In this document: one piece after another, positions 1-15,100 of the stretch
Numbering within the stretch: position 1 is the first letter of the stretch
How the letters are laid out: each line of letters starts with the position of its first letter
Assembly: GCF_963678635.1 (NCBI RefSeq)
Contig: NC_087066.1
Span: 19,995,996-20,059,995, forward strand
Direction of reading: 5' to 3'
DNA length: 64,000 nucleotides
Source: Symsagittifera roscoffensis
Taxonomy: Eukaryota; Xenacoelomorpha; Acoela; Convolutidae
Translations under genes and position numbers: made by a program
Notes under the pieces: model-generated
Told to the model about the DNA's origin: nothing
Database searches by the model: none
Seen by the model: only the letters and a program-made list of their open reading frames with translations

Positions 1-3000
1 TGACCGCTAAACCAGTAGAATTGAGGAATGGAACAACAATGAACACATCAAGATTTCTTAGCTAGCCACACACTGTCCTCAAAAATGAAAAAAAAATTGT
101 ACCACAAAAAATCGCATCAAGGCTAAACAAAAAGGACATATTTCAGACACATAAAGAACAAAATCAAAAATGTATACTCCCACGAACTTTCAGCATACCC
201 ACATTGCCTTAACAAACCAAAAAAGCAGCACTGTGTATACCAAATATGTCAAAACTGAAGAAAGAATCAGTAGCCAAGACCAGAAGCTAGTGGAAACTAC
301 CAATTTGTGACAACTTTCTTCAAAGAAACAATCACCACAGCGCAAATCCGCTTCTGCAACGATCGCTAACCCAGCCGAAATGTTGATTGGAACAACAATG
401 AACTCATCAAGACTTCTTAACTAGCCACACACTGTCCTGGAAAATGAAAGAATTTGTACCACAAAAAATCGTATCAATGCTAAAGAAAAAGGACATATTT
501 CAGACACATAAAGAACAAAATCAAAAAATTTATAATCCCATGAACAGTCAGCATACTCAAAACGCATTAACAAACCAAAAAAGCAGCGCTGCGTATTTCA
601 AAGATGTCAAAACTGAAGAAACATTCAGTAGCCTAGACCAGAAGCTAGTGGAAACTACCAATTTGTAGCGACAACTTTTTTCGGACGAAAAATCACAACA
701 GCGCAAATCCACTTCTGCAACGATCGCTAAACCAGTAGAACTGAGGAATGGAACAACAATGAACACATCAAGATTTCTTAACTAGCCACACACTGTCCTC
801 AAAAATGAAAAAAAAAATTGTACCACAAAAAATCGCATCAAGGCTGAACACAAAAAAGACATATTTCAGACACATAACGAACAAAATCAAAACTTCATAC
901 TCCCATGAACCGTCAGCATGCTCAAAACGCTTTAACAAATCAAAAAAGTAGCGCTGCGTGTTTCAAAGACGTCAAAACTGAAGAAACATTCAGTAGTCAA
1001 GACCAGAAGCTAGTGGAAACTACCAATTTGACGACAACTTTCTTCGGAAAAAATCACCACAGCTCAAATCCGCTTCTGCAACGATCGCTAACCCAGTAGA
1101 ATTGATGATTGGAACAACAATGAACTAATCGAGACTTCTTAACTAGCCACACACTGTCCTGTAAAATGAAAGAATTTGTACCACAAAAAATCGCATCAAG
1201 GATGAACACAAAAAAAGACATATTTCAGAAATATAAAAGCCAAAATCCAAAACCCAGAAGTCCCATGAACAGTCAGCATACCTAAACCGAATTAACAAAC
1301 CAAAAAAGCAGCGCTGCGTATTTCAAAGATGTCAAAACTGAAGAAACATTCAGTAGCCGAGACCAGAAGCTAGTGGAAACTACCAATTTGTAACGACAAC
1401 TTTTTTCGGACAAAAAATCACCACAGCGCAAATCGACTTCTGCAACAATCGCTAACCCAGTAGAATTGTTGATTGGAACAACAATGAACTCATCAAGACT
1501 TCTTAACTAGCCACACACTGTCCTGGAAAATGAAAGAATTTGTACCACAAAAAATCGCATCAAGGCTAAACAAAAAGGACATATTTCAGACACATAAAGA
1601 ACAAAATCAAAAAATTTATGATCCCATGAACAGTCAGCATACTCAAAACGCATTAACAAACCAAAAAAGCAGCGCTGCGTATTTCAAAGATGTCAAAACT
1701 GAAGAAACATTCAGTAGCCGAGACCAGAAGCTAGTGGAAACTACCATTTTGTAACGACAACTTTTTTCGGACAAAAAATCACCACAGCGCAAATCCACTT
1801 CTGCAACGATCGCTAAACCAGTATACTTGTTGATTGGAACATCAATGAACTCATCAAGACTTCTTAACTAGCCAAACACTGTCCTGGAAAATGAAAAAAT
1901 TTGTACCACAAAAAATCGCATCAAGGATGAACACAAAAAAAGACATATTTCAGAAACATAAATACCAAAATCCGAAACCCAGAAGTCGCATGAACAGTGA
2001 GCATACCCACAACGCATTAACAAACCAAAGCAGCGCTGCGTAATTCAAAGATGCCAAAACTGAAGAAGCATTCAGTAACCTATACCAGAAGCTAGTGGAA
2101 ACTACCAATTTGTGACGACGACTTTTTTCGGACAAATAAAACCACAGAGCAAATCCGCTTATGCAACGATCGCTAACCCAGTAGAACTGATGAATGGAAC
2201 AACAAGAAACACACCAAGATGACTAAACTAGCCACACAGTGTGCTGAAAAAAGAAAAAGTTTGTACCACAGAAGATCGCATCAAGAACAAACACACAAAA
2301 AAAAACATCTTTCAGAAACATAGAGACGAAAATCCAAAACCCAGAAGTCGCATGAGCAGTCAGCATACCCACAACGCATTAACAAACCAAAAAAGCAGCG
2401 CTGCGTAATACAAAGATGTCCAAACTGAAGAAGCATTCAGTAATCAAGACCAGAAGCTAGTGGAAACTACCAATTTGTGACGACAACTTTTTTCGGACAA
2501 AAAATCAGCACAGCGCAAATCGACTTCTGCAACGATCGCTAAGTCAGTAGAATCGATAAATGGAGCAACAATGAACACATCAAGAGTTCCTCACTAGCCA
2601 CACACTGTCCTGTAAAATGAAAGAATTTGTACCACAAAAAATCGCATCAAGGATGAACACAAAGACATATTTCAGAAACATAAAAACCAAAAAACAAAAC
2701 CCAGAAGTCCCATGAACAGTGATCATACCCACAACGCATTAACAAACCAAAGCAGCCATGCGTAATTCAAAGATGTCAAAACTGAAGAAGCATTCAGTAA
2801 CCAAGACCAGAAGCTAGTGGAAACTACCAATTTGTGACGACAAATTTTTTCGGACAAATAAAAACCACAGAGCAAATCCGCTTATGCAACGATCGCTAAC
2901 CCAGTAGAACTGATGAATGGAACAACAAGGAACATATCAAGATGACTTAACTAGCCACACAGTGTGCTGAAAAATGAAAAAGTTTGTACCACAGAAGATC

Positions 3001-4700
3001 GCATCAAGAACAAACACACAAAAAAAATATCTTTCAGAAACATAGAGACCAAAATCCAAAACCCAGAAGTCGCATGAACAGTCAGCATACCCACAACGCA
3101 TTAACAAACCAAAAAAGCAGCGCTGCGTATTTCAAAGATGTCCAAACTGAAGAAGCATTCAGTAACCAAGACCAGAAGCTAGTGGAAACTACCAATTTGT
3201 GACGACAACTTTTTCGGACAAAAAATCACCACAGCGCAAATCCGCTTCTGCAAAGATCGCTAAGTCAGTAGAATCGATAAATGGAGCAACAATGAACACA
3301 TCAAGAGTTCCTCACTAGCAACAAACTGTCCTGGAAAATGAAAGAATTTGTACCACAAAAAATCGCATCAAGGATGAACACAAAGACATATTTCAGAAAC
3401 ATAAAAACCAAAATACAAAACCCAGAAGTCCCATGAACAGTGATCATACCCACAACGCATTAACAAACCAAAGCAGCGCTGCGTATTTCAAAGATGTCCA
3501 AACTGAAGAAGCATTCAGTAACCAAGACCAGAAGCTAGTGGAAACTACCAATTTGTGACGACAACTTTTTCGGACAAAATATCAGCACAGCGCAAATCGA
3601 CTTCTGCAACGATCGCTAAGTCAGTAGAATCGATAAATGGAGCAACAATGAACACATCAAGAGTTCCTCACTAGCCACACACTGTCCTGTAAAATGAAAG
3701 AATTTGTACCACAAAAAATCGCATCAAGGATGAACACAAAAAAAGACATATTTCAGAAATATAAAAGCCAAAATCCAAAACCCAGAAGTCCCATGAACAG
3801 TCAGCATACCCAAAACGAATTAACAAACCAAAAAAGGAGCGCTGCGTATTTCAAAGATGTCAAAACTGAAGAAACATTCAGTAGCCGAGACCAGAAGCTA
3901 GTGGAAACTACCAATTTGTAACGACAACTTTTTTCGAAAAAATAAAAACCACAGAGCAAATACGCTTATGCAACGATCGCTAACCCAGTAGAACTGATGA
4001 ATGGAACAACAAGGAACACATCAAGATGACTTAACTAGCCACACAGTGTGCTGAAAAATGAAAAAGTTTGTACCACAGAAGATCGCATCAAGAACAAACA
4101 CACAAAAAAAACATCTTTCAGAAACATAGAGACCAAAATCCAAAACCCAGAAGTCGCATGAACAGTCAGCATACCCACAACGCATTAACAAACCAAAAAA
4201 GCAGCGCTGCGTATTTCAAAGATGTCCAAACTGAAGAAGCATTCAGTAACCAAGACCAGAAGCTAGTGGAAACTACCAATTTGTGACGACAACTTTTTCG
4301 GACAAAAAATCACCACAGCGCAAATCCGCTTCTGCAAAGATCGCTAAGTCAGTAGAATCGATAAATGGAGCAACAATGAACACATCAAGAGTTCCTCACT
4401 AGCAACAAACTGTCCTGGAAAATGAAAGAATTTGTACCACAAAAAATCGCATCAAGGATGAACACAAAGACATATTTCAGAAACATAAAAACCAAAATAC
4501 AAAACCCAGAAGTCCCATAAACAGTGATCATACCCACAACGCATTAACAAACCAAAGCAGCGCTGCGTATTTCAAAGATGTCCAAACTGAAGAAGCATTC
4601 AGTAACCAAGACCAGAAGCTAGTGGAAACTACCAATTTGTGACGACAACTTTTTCGGACAAAAAATCAGCACAGCGCAAATCGACTTCTGCAACGATCGC
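1..4700 (+). repeat. Array 1, left block: mixed monomer subtypes
   Basis: About 13 monomers with more scattered private changes than the next block. Subtypes are interleaved irregularly, but a partial regular register appears from about 2,970: the monomers near 2,984, 3,340 and 3,694 recur near 4,068, 4,424 and 4,778, a trimeric spacing of about 1,084 bp. Several copies are disrupted relative to the common 75-codon frame, for example by the in-frame TAA in the 1,282 region and by shortened A-runs. The window starts inside a monomer, so the true array edge is not visible. Confidence 0.8.
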
Positions 4701-7700
4701 TAAGTCAGTAGAATCGATAAATGGAGCAACAATGAACAAATCAAGAGTTCCTCACTAGCCACACACTGTCCTGTAAAATGAAAGAATTTGTACCACAAAA
4801 AATCGCATCAAGGATGAACACAAAAAAAGACATATTTCAGAAATATAAAAGCCAAAATCCAAAACCCAGAAGTCCCATGAACAGTCAGCATACCCAAAAC
4901 GAATTAACAAACCAAAAAAGCAGCGCTGCGTATTTCAAAGATGTCAAAACTGAAGAAACATTCAGTAGCCGAGACCAGAAGCTAGTGGAAACTACCAATT
5001 TGTAACGACAACTTTTTTCGGACAAAAAATCACCACAGCGCAAATCGACTTCTGCAACGATCGCTAAACCAGTAGAATTGAGGAATGGAATAACAATGAA
5101 GACATCAAGATTTCTTAACTAGCCACATACTGTCCTCAAAAATGAAAAAAAAATTGTACCACAAAAAATCGCATCAAGGCTGAACACAAAAAAAGACATA
5201 TTTCAGACACATAAAGAACAAAATCAAAAACTTTATACTACCATGAACCATCAGCATACCCACATCGCATTAACAAACCAAAAAATTAGCGCTGTGTGCT
5301 TCAAAGATGTCAAAACTGAAGAAACATTCAGTAGTCAAGACCAGAAGCTAGTGGAAACTACCAATTTGTGACGACAACTTTTTTCGAAAAAATAAAAACC
5401 ACAGAGCAAATACGCTTATGCAACGATCGCTAACCCAGTAGAACTGATGAATGGAACAACAAGGAACACATCAAGATGACTTAACTAGCCACACAGTGTG
5501 CTGAAAAATGAAAAAGTTTGTACCACAGAAGATCGCATCAAGAACAAACACACAAAAAAAACATCTTTCAGAAACATAGAGACCAAAATCCAAAACCCAG
5601 AAGTCGCATGAACAGTCAGCATACCCACAACGCATTAACAAACCAAAAAAGCAGCGCTGCGTATTTCAAAGATGTCCAAACTGAAGAAGCATTCAGTAAC
5701 CAAGACCAGAAGCTAGTGGAACTACCAATTTGTGACGACAACTTTTTTGGACAAAAAATCACCACAGCGCAAATCCGCTTCTGCAAAGATCGCTAAGTCA
5801 GTAGAATCGATAAATGGAGCAACAATGAACACATCAAGAGTTCCTCACTAGCAACAAACTGTCCTGGAAAATGAAAGAATTTGTACCACAAAAAATCGCA
5901 TCAAGGATGAACACAAAGACATATTTCAGAAACATAAAAACCAAAATACAAAACCCAGAAGTCCCATGAACAGTGATCATACCCACAACGCATTAACAAA
6001 CCAAAGCAGCGCTGCGTATTTCAAAGATGTCCAAACTGAAGAAGCATTCAGTAACCAAGACCAGAAGCTAGTGGAAACTACCAATTTGTGACGACAACTT
6101 TTTCGGACAAAAAATCAGCACAGCGCAAATCGACTTCTGCAACGATCGCTAAGTCAGTAGAATCGATAAATGGAGCAACAATGAACACATCAAGAGTTCC
6201 TCACTAGCCACACACTGTCCTGTAAAATGAAAGAATTTGTACCACAAAAAATCGCATCAAGGATGAACACAAAAAAAGACATATTTCAGAAATATGAAAG
6301 CCAAAATCCAAAACCCAGAAGTCCCATGAACAGTCAGCATACCCAAAACGAATTAACAAACCAAAAAAGCAGCGCTGCGTATTTCAAAGATGTCAAAACT
6401 GAAGAAACATTCAGTAGCCGAGACCAGAAGCTAGTGGAAACTACCAATTTGTAACGACAACTTTTTTCGGACAAAAAATCACCACAGCGCAAATCGACTT
6501 CTGCAACGATCGCTAAACCAGTAGAATTGAGGAATGGAATAACAATGAAGACATCAAGATTTCTTAACTAGCCACATACTGTCCTCAAAAATGAAAAAAA
6601 AATTGTACCACAAAAAATCGCATCAAGGCTGAACACAAAAAAAGACATATTTTAGACACATAAAGAACAAAATCAAAAACTTTATACTACCATGAACCAT
6701 CAGCATACCCACATCGCATTAACAAACCAAAAAATTAGCGCTGTGTGCTTCAAAGATGTCAAAACTGAAGAAACATTCAGTAGTCAAGACCAGAAGCTAG
6801 TGGAAACTACCAATTTGTGACGACAACTTTTTTCGAAAAAATAAAAACCACAGAGCAAATACGCTTATGCAACGATCGCTAACCCAGTAGAACTGATGAA
6901 TGGAACAACAAGGAACACATCAAGATGACTTAACTAGCCACACAGTGTGCTGAAAAATGAAAAAGTTTGTACCACAAAAGATCGCATCAAGAACAAACAC
7001 ACAAAAAAAAACATCTTTCAGAAACATAGAGACCAAAATCCAAAACCCAGAAGTCGCATGAACAGTCAGCATACCCACAACGCATTAACAAACCAAAAAA
7101 GCAGCGCTGCGTATTTCAAAGATGTCCAAACTGAAGAAGCATTCAGTAACCAAGACCAGAAGCTAGTGGAACTACCAATTTGTGACGACAACTTTTTTGG
7201 ACAAAAAATCACCACAGCGCAAATCCGCTTCTGCAAAGATCGCTAAGTCAGTAGAATCGATAAATGGAGCAACAATGAACACATCAAGAGTTCCTCACTA
7301 GCAACAAACTGTCCTGGAAAATGAAAGAATTTGTACCACAAAAAATCGCATCAAGGATGAACACAAAGACATATTTCAGAAACATAAAAACCAAAATACA
7401 AAACCCAGAAGTCCCATGAACAGTGATCATACCCACAACGCATTAACAAACCAAAGCAGCGCTGCGTATTTCAAAGATGTCCAAACTGAAGAAGCATTCA
7501 GTAACCAAGACCAGAAGCTAGTGGAAACTACCAATTTGTGACGACAACTTTTTCGGACAAAAAATCAGCACAGCGCAAATCGACTTCTGCAACGATCGCT
7601 AAGTCAGTAGAATCGATAAATGGAGCACCAATGAACACATCAAGAGTTCCTCACTAGCCACACACTGTCCTGTAAAATGAAAGAATTTGTACCACAAAAA

Positions 7701-9126
7701 ATCGCATCAAGGATGAACACAAAAAAAGACATATTTCAGAAATATGAAAGCCAAAATCCAAAACCCAGAAGTCCCATGAACAGTCAGCATACCCAAAACG
7801 AATTAACAAACCAAAAAAGCAGCGCTGCGTATTTCAAAGATGTCAAAACTGAAGAAACATTCAGTAGCCGAGACCAGAAGCTAGTGGAAACTACCAATTT
7901 GTAACGACAACTTTTTTCGGACAAAAAATCACCACAGCGCAAATCGACTTCTGCAACGATCGCTAAACCAGTAGAATTGAGGAATGGAATAACAATGAAG
8001 ACATCAAGATTTCTTAACTAGCCACATACTGTCCTCAAAAATGAAAAAAAAATTGTACCACAAAAAATCGCATCAAGGCTGAACACAAAAAAAGACATAT
8101 TTTAGACACATAAAGAACAAAATCAAAAACTTTATACTACCATGAACCATCAGCATACCCACATCGCATTAACAAACCAAAAAATTAGCGCTGTGTGCTT
8201 CAAAGATGTCAAAACTGAAGAAACATTCAGTAGTCAAGACCAGAAGCTAGTGGAAACTACCAATTTGTGACGACAACTTTTTTCAAAAAAATAAAAACCA
8301 CAGAGCAAATACGCTTATGCAACGATCGCTAACCCAGTAGAACTGATGAATGGAACAACAAGGGACACATCAAGATGACTTAACTAGCCACACAGTGTGC
8401 TGAAAAATTAAAAAGTTTGTACCACAGAAGATCGCATCAAGAACAAACACACAAAAAAAACATCTTTCAGAAACATAGAGACCAAAATCCAAAACCCAGA
8501 AGTCGCATGAACAGTCAGCATACCCACAACGCATTAACAAACCAAAAAAGCAGCGCTGCGTATTTCAAAGATGTCCAAACTGAAGAAGCATTCAGTAACC
8601 AAGACCAGAAGCTAGTGGAAACTACCAATTTGTGACGACAACTTTTTCGGACAAAAAATCACCACAGCGCAAATCCGCTTCTGCAAAGATCGCTAAGTCA
8701 GTATAATCGATAAATGGAGCAACAAAGAACACATCAAGAATTCCTCACTAGCAACAAACTGTCCTGGAAAATGAAAGAATTTGTACCACAAAAAATCGCA
8801 TCAAGGATGAACACAAAGACATATTTCAGAAACATAAAAACCAAAATACAAAACCCAGAAGTCCCATGAACAGTGATCATACCCACAACGCATTAACAAA
8901 CCAAAGCAGCGCTGCATATTTCAAAGATGTCCAAACTGAAGAAGCATTCAGTAACCAAGACCAGAAGCTAGTGGAAACTACCAATTTGTGACGACAACTT
9001 TTTCGGACAAAAAATCATCACAGCGCAAATCGACTTCTGCAACGATCGCTAAGTCAGTAGAATCGATAAATGGAGCAACAATGATCACATCAAGAGTTCC
9101 TCACTAGCCACACACTGTCCTGGAAA
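4700..9126 (+). repeat. Array 1, tetrameric higher-order repeat (~1,450 bp)
   Basis: Four monomer subtypes occur in fixed order. Type A has ATATAAAAGCC and AACGAATTAAC. Type B has TTGAGGAATGGAATAACAAT and AGGCTGAACAC. Type C has CACAGTGTGCTG and CACAGAAGATCG. Type D has a shortened A-run, AACACAAAGACAT, plus CAGTGATCATAC. Type A starts at 4,778, 6,227 and 7,677, spacings of 1,449 and 1,450 bp; the type B word recurs near 5,070, 6,520 and 7,970 at the same interval. Copies one and two are almost identical, down to a shared one-base loss in the GTGGAACTACC word of type C near 5,718 and 7,168. The third copy carries an extra type D monomer (A-B-C-D-D). This is recent unequal exchange or amplification at the tetramer level. 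Confidence 0.9.
4778..5005 (+). other. Representative 75-codon open frame within array 1 monomers (not accepted as a gene)
   Basis: This ATG-to-TAA frame represents the open frame seen in many monomers, with ATG-started versions of 74-76 codons at for example 444, 1,530, 3,694, 6,227, 7,677, 9,483, 10,202, 11,297, 12,375, 12,739, 13,835, 14,195, 14,916, 15,635, 16,730, 19,272, 21,808, 23,623, 23,987 and 24,351. The predicted peptide is short, hydrophilic and rich in K, Q, N, T and S, starts MKEFVPQKIASRMNTKKDIF and ends KLVETTNL, and matches no family I recognise. It has no signal peptide or membrane segment. Against coding: A-run indels break the N-terminal part in most type C and D monomers, no promoter or polyadenylation signal is evident, and between-type differences are nearly all replacing. 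I read it as a by-product of A-rich satellite sequence, with the caveat raised in the findings. Confidence 0.3.
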
Positions 9127-12100
9127 ATGAAAGAATTTGTACCACAAAAAATCGCATCAAGGATGAACACAAAGACATATTTCAGAAACATAAAAACCAA
9201 AATACAAAACCCAGAAGTCCCATGAACAGTGATCATACCCACAACGCATTAACAAACCAAAGCAGCGCTGCGTATTTCAAAGATGTCCAAACTGAAGAAG
9301 CATTCAGTAACCAAGACCAGAAGCTAGTGGAAACTACCAATTTGTGACGACAACTTTTTCGGACAAAAAATCAGCACAGCGCAAATCGACTTCTGCAACG
9401 ATCGCTAAGTCAGTAGAATCGATAAATGGAGCAACAATGAACACATCAAGAGTTCCTCACTAGCCACACACTGTCCTGTAAAATGAAAGAATTTGTACCA
9501 CAAAAAATCGCATCAAGGATGAACACAAAAAAAGACATATTTCAGAAATATAAAAGCCAAAATCCAAAACCCAGAAGTCCCATGAACAGTCAGCATACCC
9601 ACAACGCATTAACAAACCAAAAAAGCAGCGCTGCGTATTTCAAAGATGTCCAAACTGAAGAAGCATTCAGTAACCAAGACCAGAAGCTAGTGGAAACTAC
9701 CAATTTGTGACGACAACTTTTTCGGACAAAAAATCACCACAGCGCAAATCCGCTTCTGCAAAGATCGCTAAGTCAGTAGAATCGATAAATGGAGCAACAA
9801 GGAACACATCAAGAGTTCCTCACTAGCAACAAACTGTCCTGGAAAATGAAAGAATTTGTACCACAAAAAATCGCATCAAGGATGAACACAAAGACATATT
9901 TCAGAAACATAAAAACCAAAATACAAAACCCAGAAGTCCCATGAACAGTGATCATACCCACAACGCATTAACAAACCAAAGCAGCGCTGCGTATTTCAAA
10001 GATGTCCAAACTGAAGAAGCATTTAGTAACCAAGACCAGAAGCTAGTGGAAACTACCAATTTGTGAGGACAACTTTTTCGGACAAAAAATCAGCACAGCG
10101 CAAATCGACTTCTGCAACGATCGCTAAGTCAGTAGAATCGATAAATGGAGCAACAATGAACACTTCAAGAGTTCCTCACTAGCCACACACTGTCCTGTAA
10201 AATGAAAGAATTTGTACCACAAAAAATCGCATCAAGGATGAACACAAAAAAAGACATATTTCAGAAATATAAAAGCCAAAATCCAAAACCCAGAAGTCCC
10301 ATGAACAGTCAGCATACCCAAAACGAATTAACAAACCAAAAAAGCAGCGCTGCGTATTTCAAAGATGTCAAAACTGAAGAAACATTCAGTAGCCGAGACC
10401 AGAAGCTAGTGGAAACTACCAATTTGTAACGACAACTTTTTTCGGACAAAAAATCACCACAGCGCAAATCGACTTCTGCAACGATCGCTAAACCAGTAGA
10501 ATTGAGGAATGGAATAACAATGAAGACATCAAGATTTCTTAACTAGCCACATACTGTCCTCAAAAATGAAAAAAAAATTGTACCACAAAAAATCGCATCA
10601 AGGCTGAACACAAAAAAAAGACATATTTCAGACACATAAAGAACAAAATCAAAAACTTTATACTACCATGAACCATCAGCATACCCACATCGCATTAACA
10701 AACCAAAAAATTAGCGCTGTGTGCTTCAAAGATGTCAAAACTGAAGAAACATTCAGTAGTCAAGACCAGAAGCTAGTGGAAACTACCAATTTGTGACGAC
10801 AACTTTTTTCGAAAAAATAAAAACCACAGAGCAAATACGCTTATGCAACGATCGCTAACCCAGTAGAACTGATGAATGGAACAACAAGGAACACATCAAG
10901 ATGACTTAACTAGCCACACAGTGTGCTGAAAAATGAAAAAGTTTGTACCACAGAAGATCGCATCAAGAACAAACACACAAAAAAAACATCTTTCAGAAAC
11001 ATAGAGACCAAAATCCAAAACCCAGAAGTCGCATGAACAGTCAGCATACCCACAACGCATTAAAAAACCAAAAAAGCAGCGCTGCGTATTTCAAAGATGT
11101 CCAAACTGAAGAAGCATTCAGTAACCAAGACCAGAAGCTAGTGGAAACTACCAATTTGTGACGACAACTTTTTCGGACAAAAAATCACCACAGCGCAAAT
11201 CCGCTTCTGCAAAGATCGCTAAGTCAGTAGAATCGATAAATGGAGCAACAATGAACACATCAAGAGTTCCTCACTAGCAACAAACTGTCCTGGAAAATGA
11301 AAGAATTTGTACCACAAAAAATCGCATCAAGGATGAACACAAAAAAAGACATATTTCAGAAATATAAAAGCCAAAATCCAAAACCCAGAAGTCCCATGAA
11401 CAGTCAGCATACCCAAAACGAATTAACAAACCAAAAAAGCAGCGCTGCGTATTTCAAAGATGTCAAAACTGAAGAAACATTCAGTAGCCGAGACCAGAAG
11501 CTAGTGGAAACTACCAATTTGTAACGACAACTTTTTTCGGACAAAAAATCACCACAGCGCAAATCGACTTCTGCAACGATCGCTAAACCAGTAGAATTGA
11601 GGAATGGAATAACAATGAAGACATCAAGATTTCTTAACTAGCCACATACTGTCCTCAAAAATGAAAAAAAAATTGTACCACAAAAAATCGCATCAAGGAT
11701 GAACACAAAGACATATTTCAGAAACATAAAAACCAAAATACAAAACCCAGAAGTCCCATGAACAGTGATCATACCCACAACGCATTAACAAACCAAAGCA
11801 GCGCTGCGTATTTCAAAGATGTCCAAACTGAAGAAGCATTCAGTAACCAAGACCAGAAGCTAGTGGAAACTACCAATTTGTGACGACAACTTTTTCGGAC
11901 AAAAAATCAGCACAGCGCAAATCGACTTCTGCAACGATCGCTGAGTCAGTAGAATCGATAAATGGAGCAACAATGAACACATCAAGAGTTCCTCACTAGC
12001 AACAAACTGTCCTGGAAAATGAAAGAATTTGTACCACAAAAAATCGCATCAAGGATGAACACAAAGACATATTTCAGAAACATAAAAACCAAAATACAAA

Positions 12101-15100
12101 ACCCAGAAGTCCCAAGAACAGTGATCATACCCACAACGCATTAACAAACCAAAGCAGCGCTGCGTATTTCAAAGATGTCCAAACTGAAGAAGCATTCAGT
12201 AACCAAGACCAGAAGCTAGTGGAAACTACCAATTTGTGACGACAACTTTTTCGGACAAAAAATCAGCACAGCGCAAATCGACTTCTGCAACGATCGCTAA
12301 GTCAGTAGAATCGATAAATGGAGCAACAATGAACACATCAAGAGTTCCTCACTAGCCACACACTGTCCTGTAAAATGAAAGAATTTGTACCACAAAAAAT
12401 CGCATCAAGGATGAACACAAAAAAAGACATATTTCAGAAATATAAAAGCCAAAATCCAAAACCCAGAAGTCCCATGAACAGTCAGCATACCCAAAACGAA
12501 TTAACAAACCAAAAAAGCAGCGCTGCGTATTTCAAAGATGTCAAAACTGAAGAAACATTCAGTAGCCGAGACCAGAAGCTAGTGGAAACTACCAATTTGT
12601 AACGACAACTTTTTTCGGACAAAAAATCACCACAGCGCAAATCGACTTCTGCAACGATCGCTAAACCAGTAGAATTGAGGAATGGAATAACAATGAAGAC
12701 ATCAAGATTTCTTAACTAGCCACATACTGTCCTCAAAAATGAAAAAGAAAATTGTACCACAAAAAATCGCATCAAGGCTGAACACAAAAAAAGACATATT
12801 TCAGACACATAAAGAACAAAATCAAAAACTTTATACTACCATGAACCATCAGCATACCCACATCGCATTAACAAACCAAAAAAGCAGCGCTGTGTGCTTC
12901 AAAGATGTCAAAACTGAAGAAACATTCAGTAGTCAAGACCAGAAGCTAGTGGAAACTACCAATTTGTGACGACAACTTTTTTCGAAAAAATAAAAACCAC
13001 AGAGCAAATACGCTTATGCAACGATCGCTAACCCAGTAGAACTGATGAATGGAACAACAAGGAACACATCAAGATGACTTAACTAGCCACACAGTGTGCT
13101 GAAAAATGAAAAAGTTTGTACCACAGAAGATCGCATCAAGAACAAACACACAAAAAAAACATCTTTCAGAAACATAGAGACCAAAATCCAAAACCCAGAA
13201 GTCGCATGAACAGTCAGCATACCCACAACGCATTAACCAACCAAAAAAGCAGCGCTGTGTGCTTCAAAGATGTCAAAACTGAAGAAACATTCAGTAGTCA
13301 AGACCAGAAGCTAGTGGAAACTACCAATTTGTGACGACAACTTTTTTCGAAAAAATAAAAACCACAGAGCAAATACGCTTATGCAACGATCGCTAACCCA
13401 GTAGAACTGATGAATGGAACAACAAGGAACACATCAAGATGACTTAACTAGCCACACAGTGTGCTGAAAAATGAAAAAGTTTGTACCACAGAAGATCGCA
13501 TCAAGAACAAACACACAAAAAAAACATCTTTCAGAAACATAGAGACCAAAATCCAAAACCCAGAAGTCGCATGAACAGTCAGCATACCCACAACGCATTA
13601 ACAAACCAAAAAAGCAGCGCTGCGTATTTCAAAGATGTCCAAACTGAAGAAGCATTCAGTAACCAAGACCAGAAGCTAGTGGAAACTACCAATTTGTGAC
13701 GACAACTTTTTCGGACAAAAAATCACCACAGCGCAAGTCCGCTTCTGCAAATATCGCTAAGTCAGTAGAATCAATAAATGGAGCAACAATGAACACATCA
13801 AGAGTTCCTCACTAGCAACAAACTGTCCTGGAAAATGAAAGAATTTGTACCACAAAAAATCGCATCAAGGATGAACACAAAAAAAGACATATTTCAGAAA
13901 CATAAAAACCAAAATACAAAACCCAGAAGTCCCAAGAACAGTGATCATACCCACAACGCATTAACAAACCAAAGCAGCGCTGCGTATTTCAAAGATGTCC
14001 AAACTGAAGAAGCATTCAGTAACCAAGACCAGAAGCTAGTGGAAACTACCAATTTGTGACGACAAATTTTTCGGACAAAAAATCAGCGCAGCGCAAATCG
14101 ACTTCTGCAACGATCGCTAAGTCAGTAGAATCGATAAATGGAGCAACAATGAACACATCAAGAGTTCCTCACTAGCAACAAACTGTCCTGGAAAATGAAA
14201 GAATTTGTACCACAAAAAATCGCATCAAGGATGAACACAAAAAAAGACATATTTCAGAAATATAAAAGCCAAAATCCAAAACCCAGAAGTCCCATGAACA
14301 GTCAGCATACCCAAAACGAATTAACAAACCAAAAAAGCAGCGCTGCGTATTTCAAAGATGTCAAAACTGAAGAAACATTCAGTAGCCGAGACCAGAAGCT
14401 AGTGGAAACTACCAATTTGTGACGACAACTTTTTCGGACAAAAAATCACCACAGCGCAAATCGATTTCTGCAACGATCGCTAAACCAGTAGAATTGAGGA
14501 ATGGAATAACAATGAAGACATCAAGATTTCTTAACTAGCCACATACTGTCCTCAAAAATGAAAAAAAAATTGTACCACAAAAAATCGCATCAAGGATGAA
14601 CACAAAGACATATTTCAGTAACATAAAAACCAAAATACAAAACCCAGAAGTCCCATGAACAGTGATCATATCCACAACGCATTAACAAACCAAAGCAGCG
14701 CTGCGTATTTCAAAGATGTCCAAACTGAAGAAGCATTCAGTAACCAAGACCAAAAGCTAGTGGAAACTACCAATTTGTGACGACAACTTTTTCGGACAAA
14801 AAATCAGCACAGCGCAAATCGACTTCTGCAACGATCGCTAAGTCAGTAGAATCGATAAATGGAGCAACAATGAACGCATCAAGAGTTCCTCACTAGCCAC
14901 ACACTGTCCTGTAAAATGAAAGAACTTGTACCACAAAAAATCGCATCAAGGATGAACACAAAAAAAGACATATTTCAGAAATATAAAAGCCAAAATCCAA
15001 AACCCAGAAGTCCCATGAACAGTCAGCATACCCACAACGCATTAACAAACCAAAAAAGCAGCGCTGCGTATTTCAAAGATGTCCAAACTGAAGAAGCATT

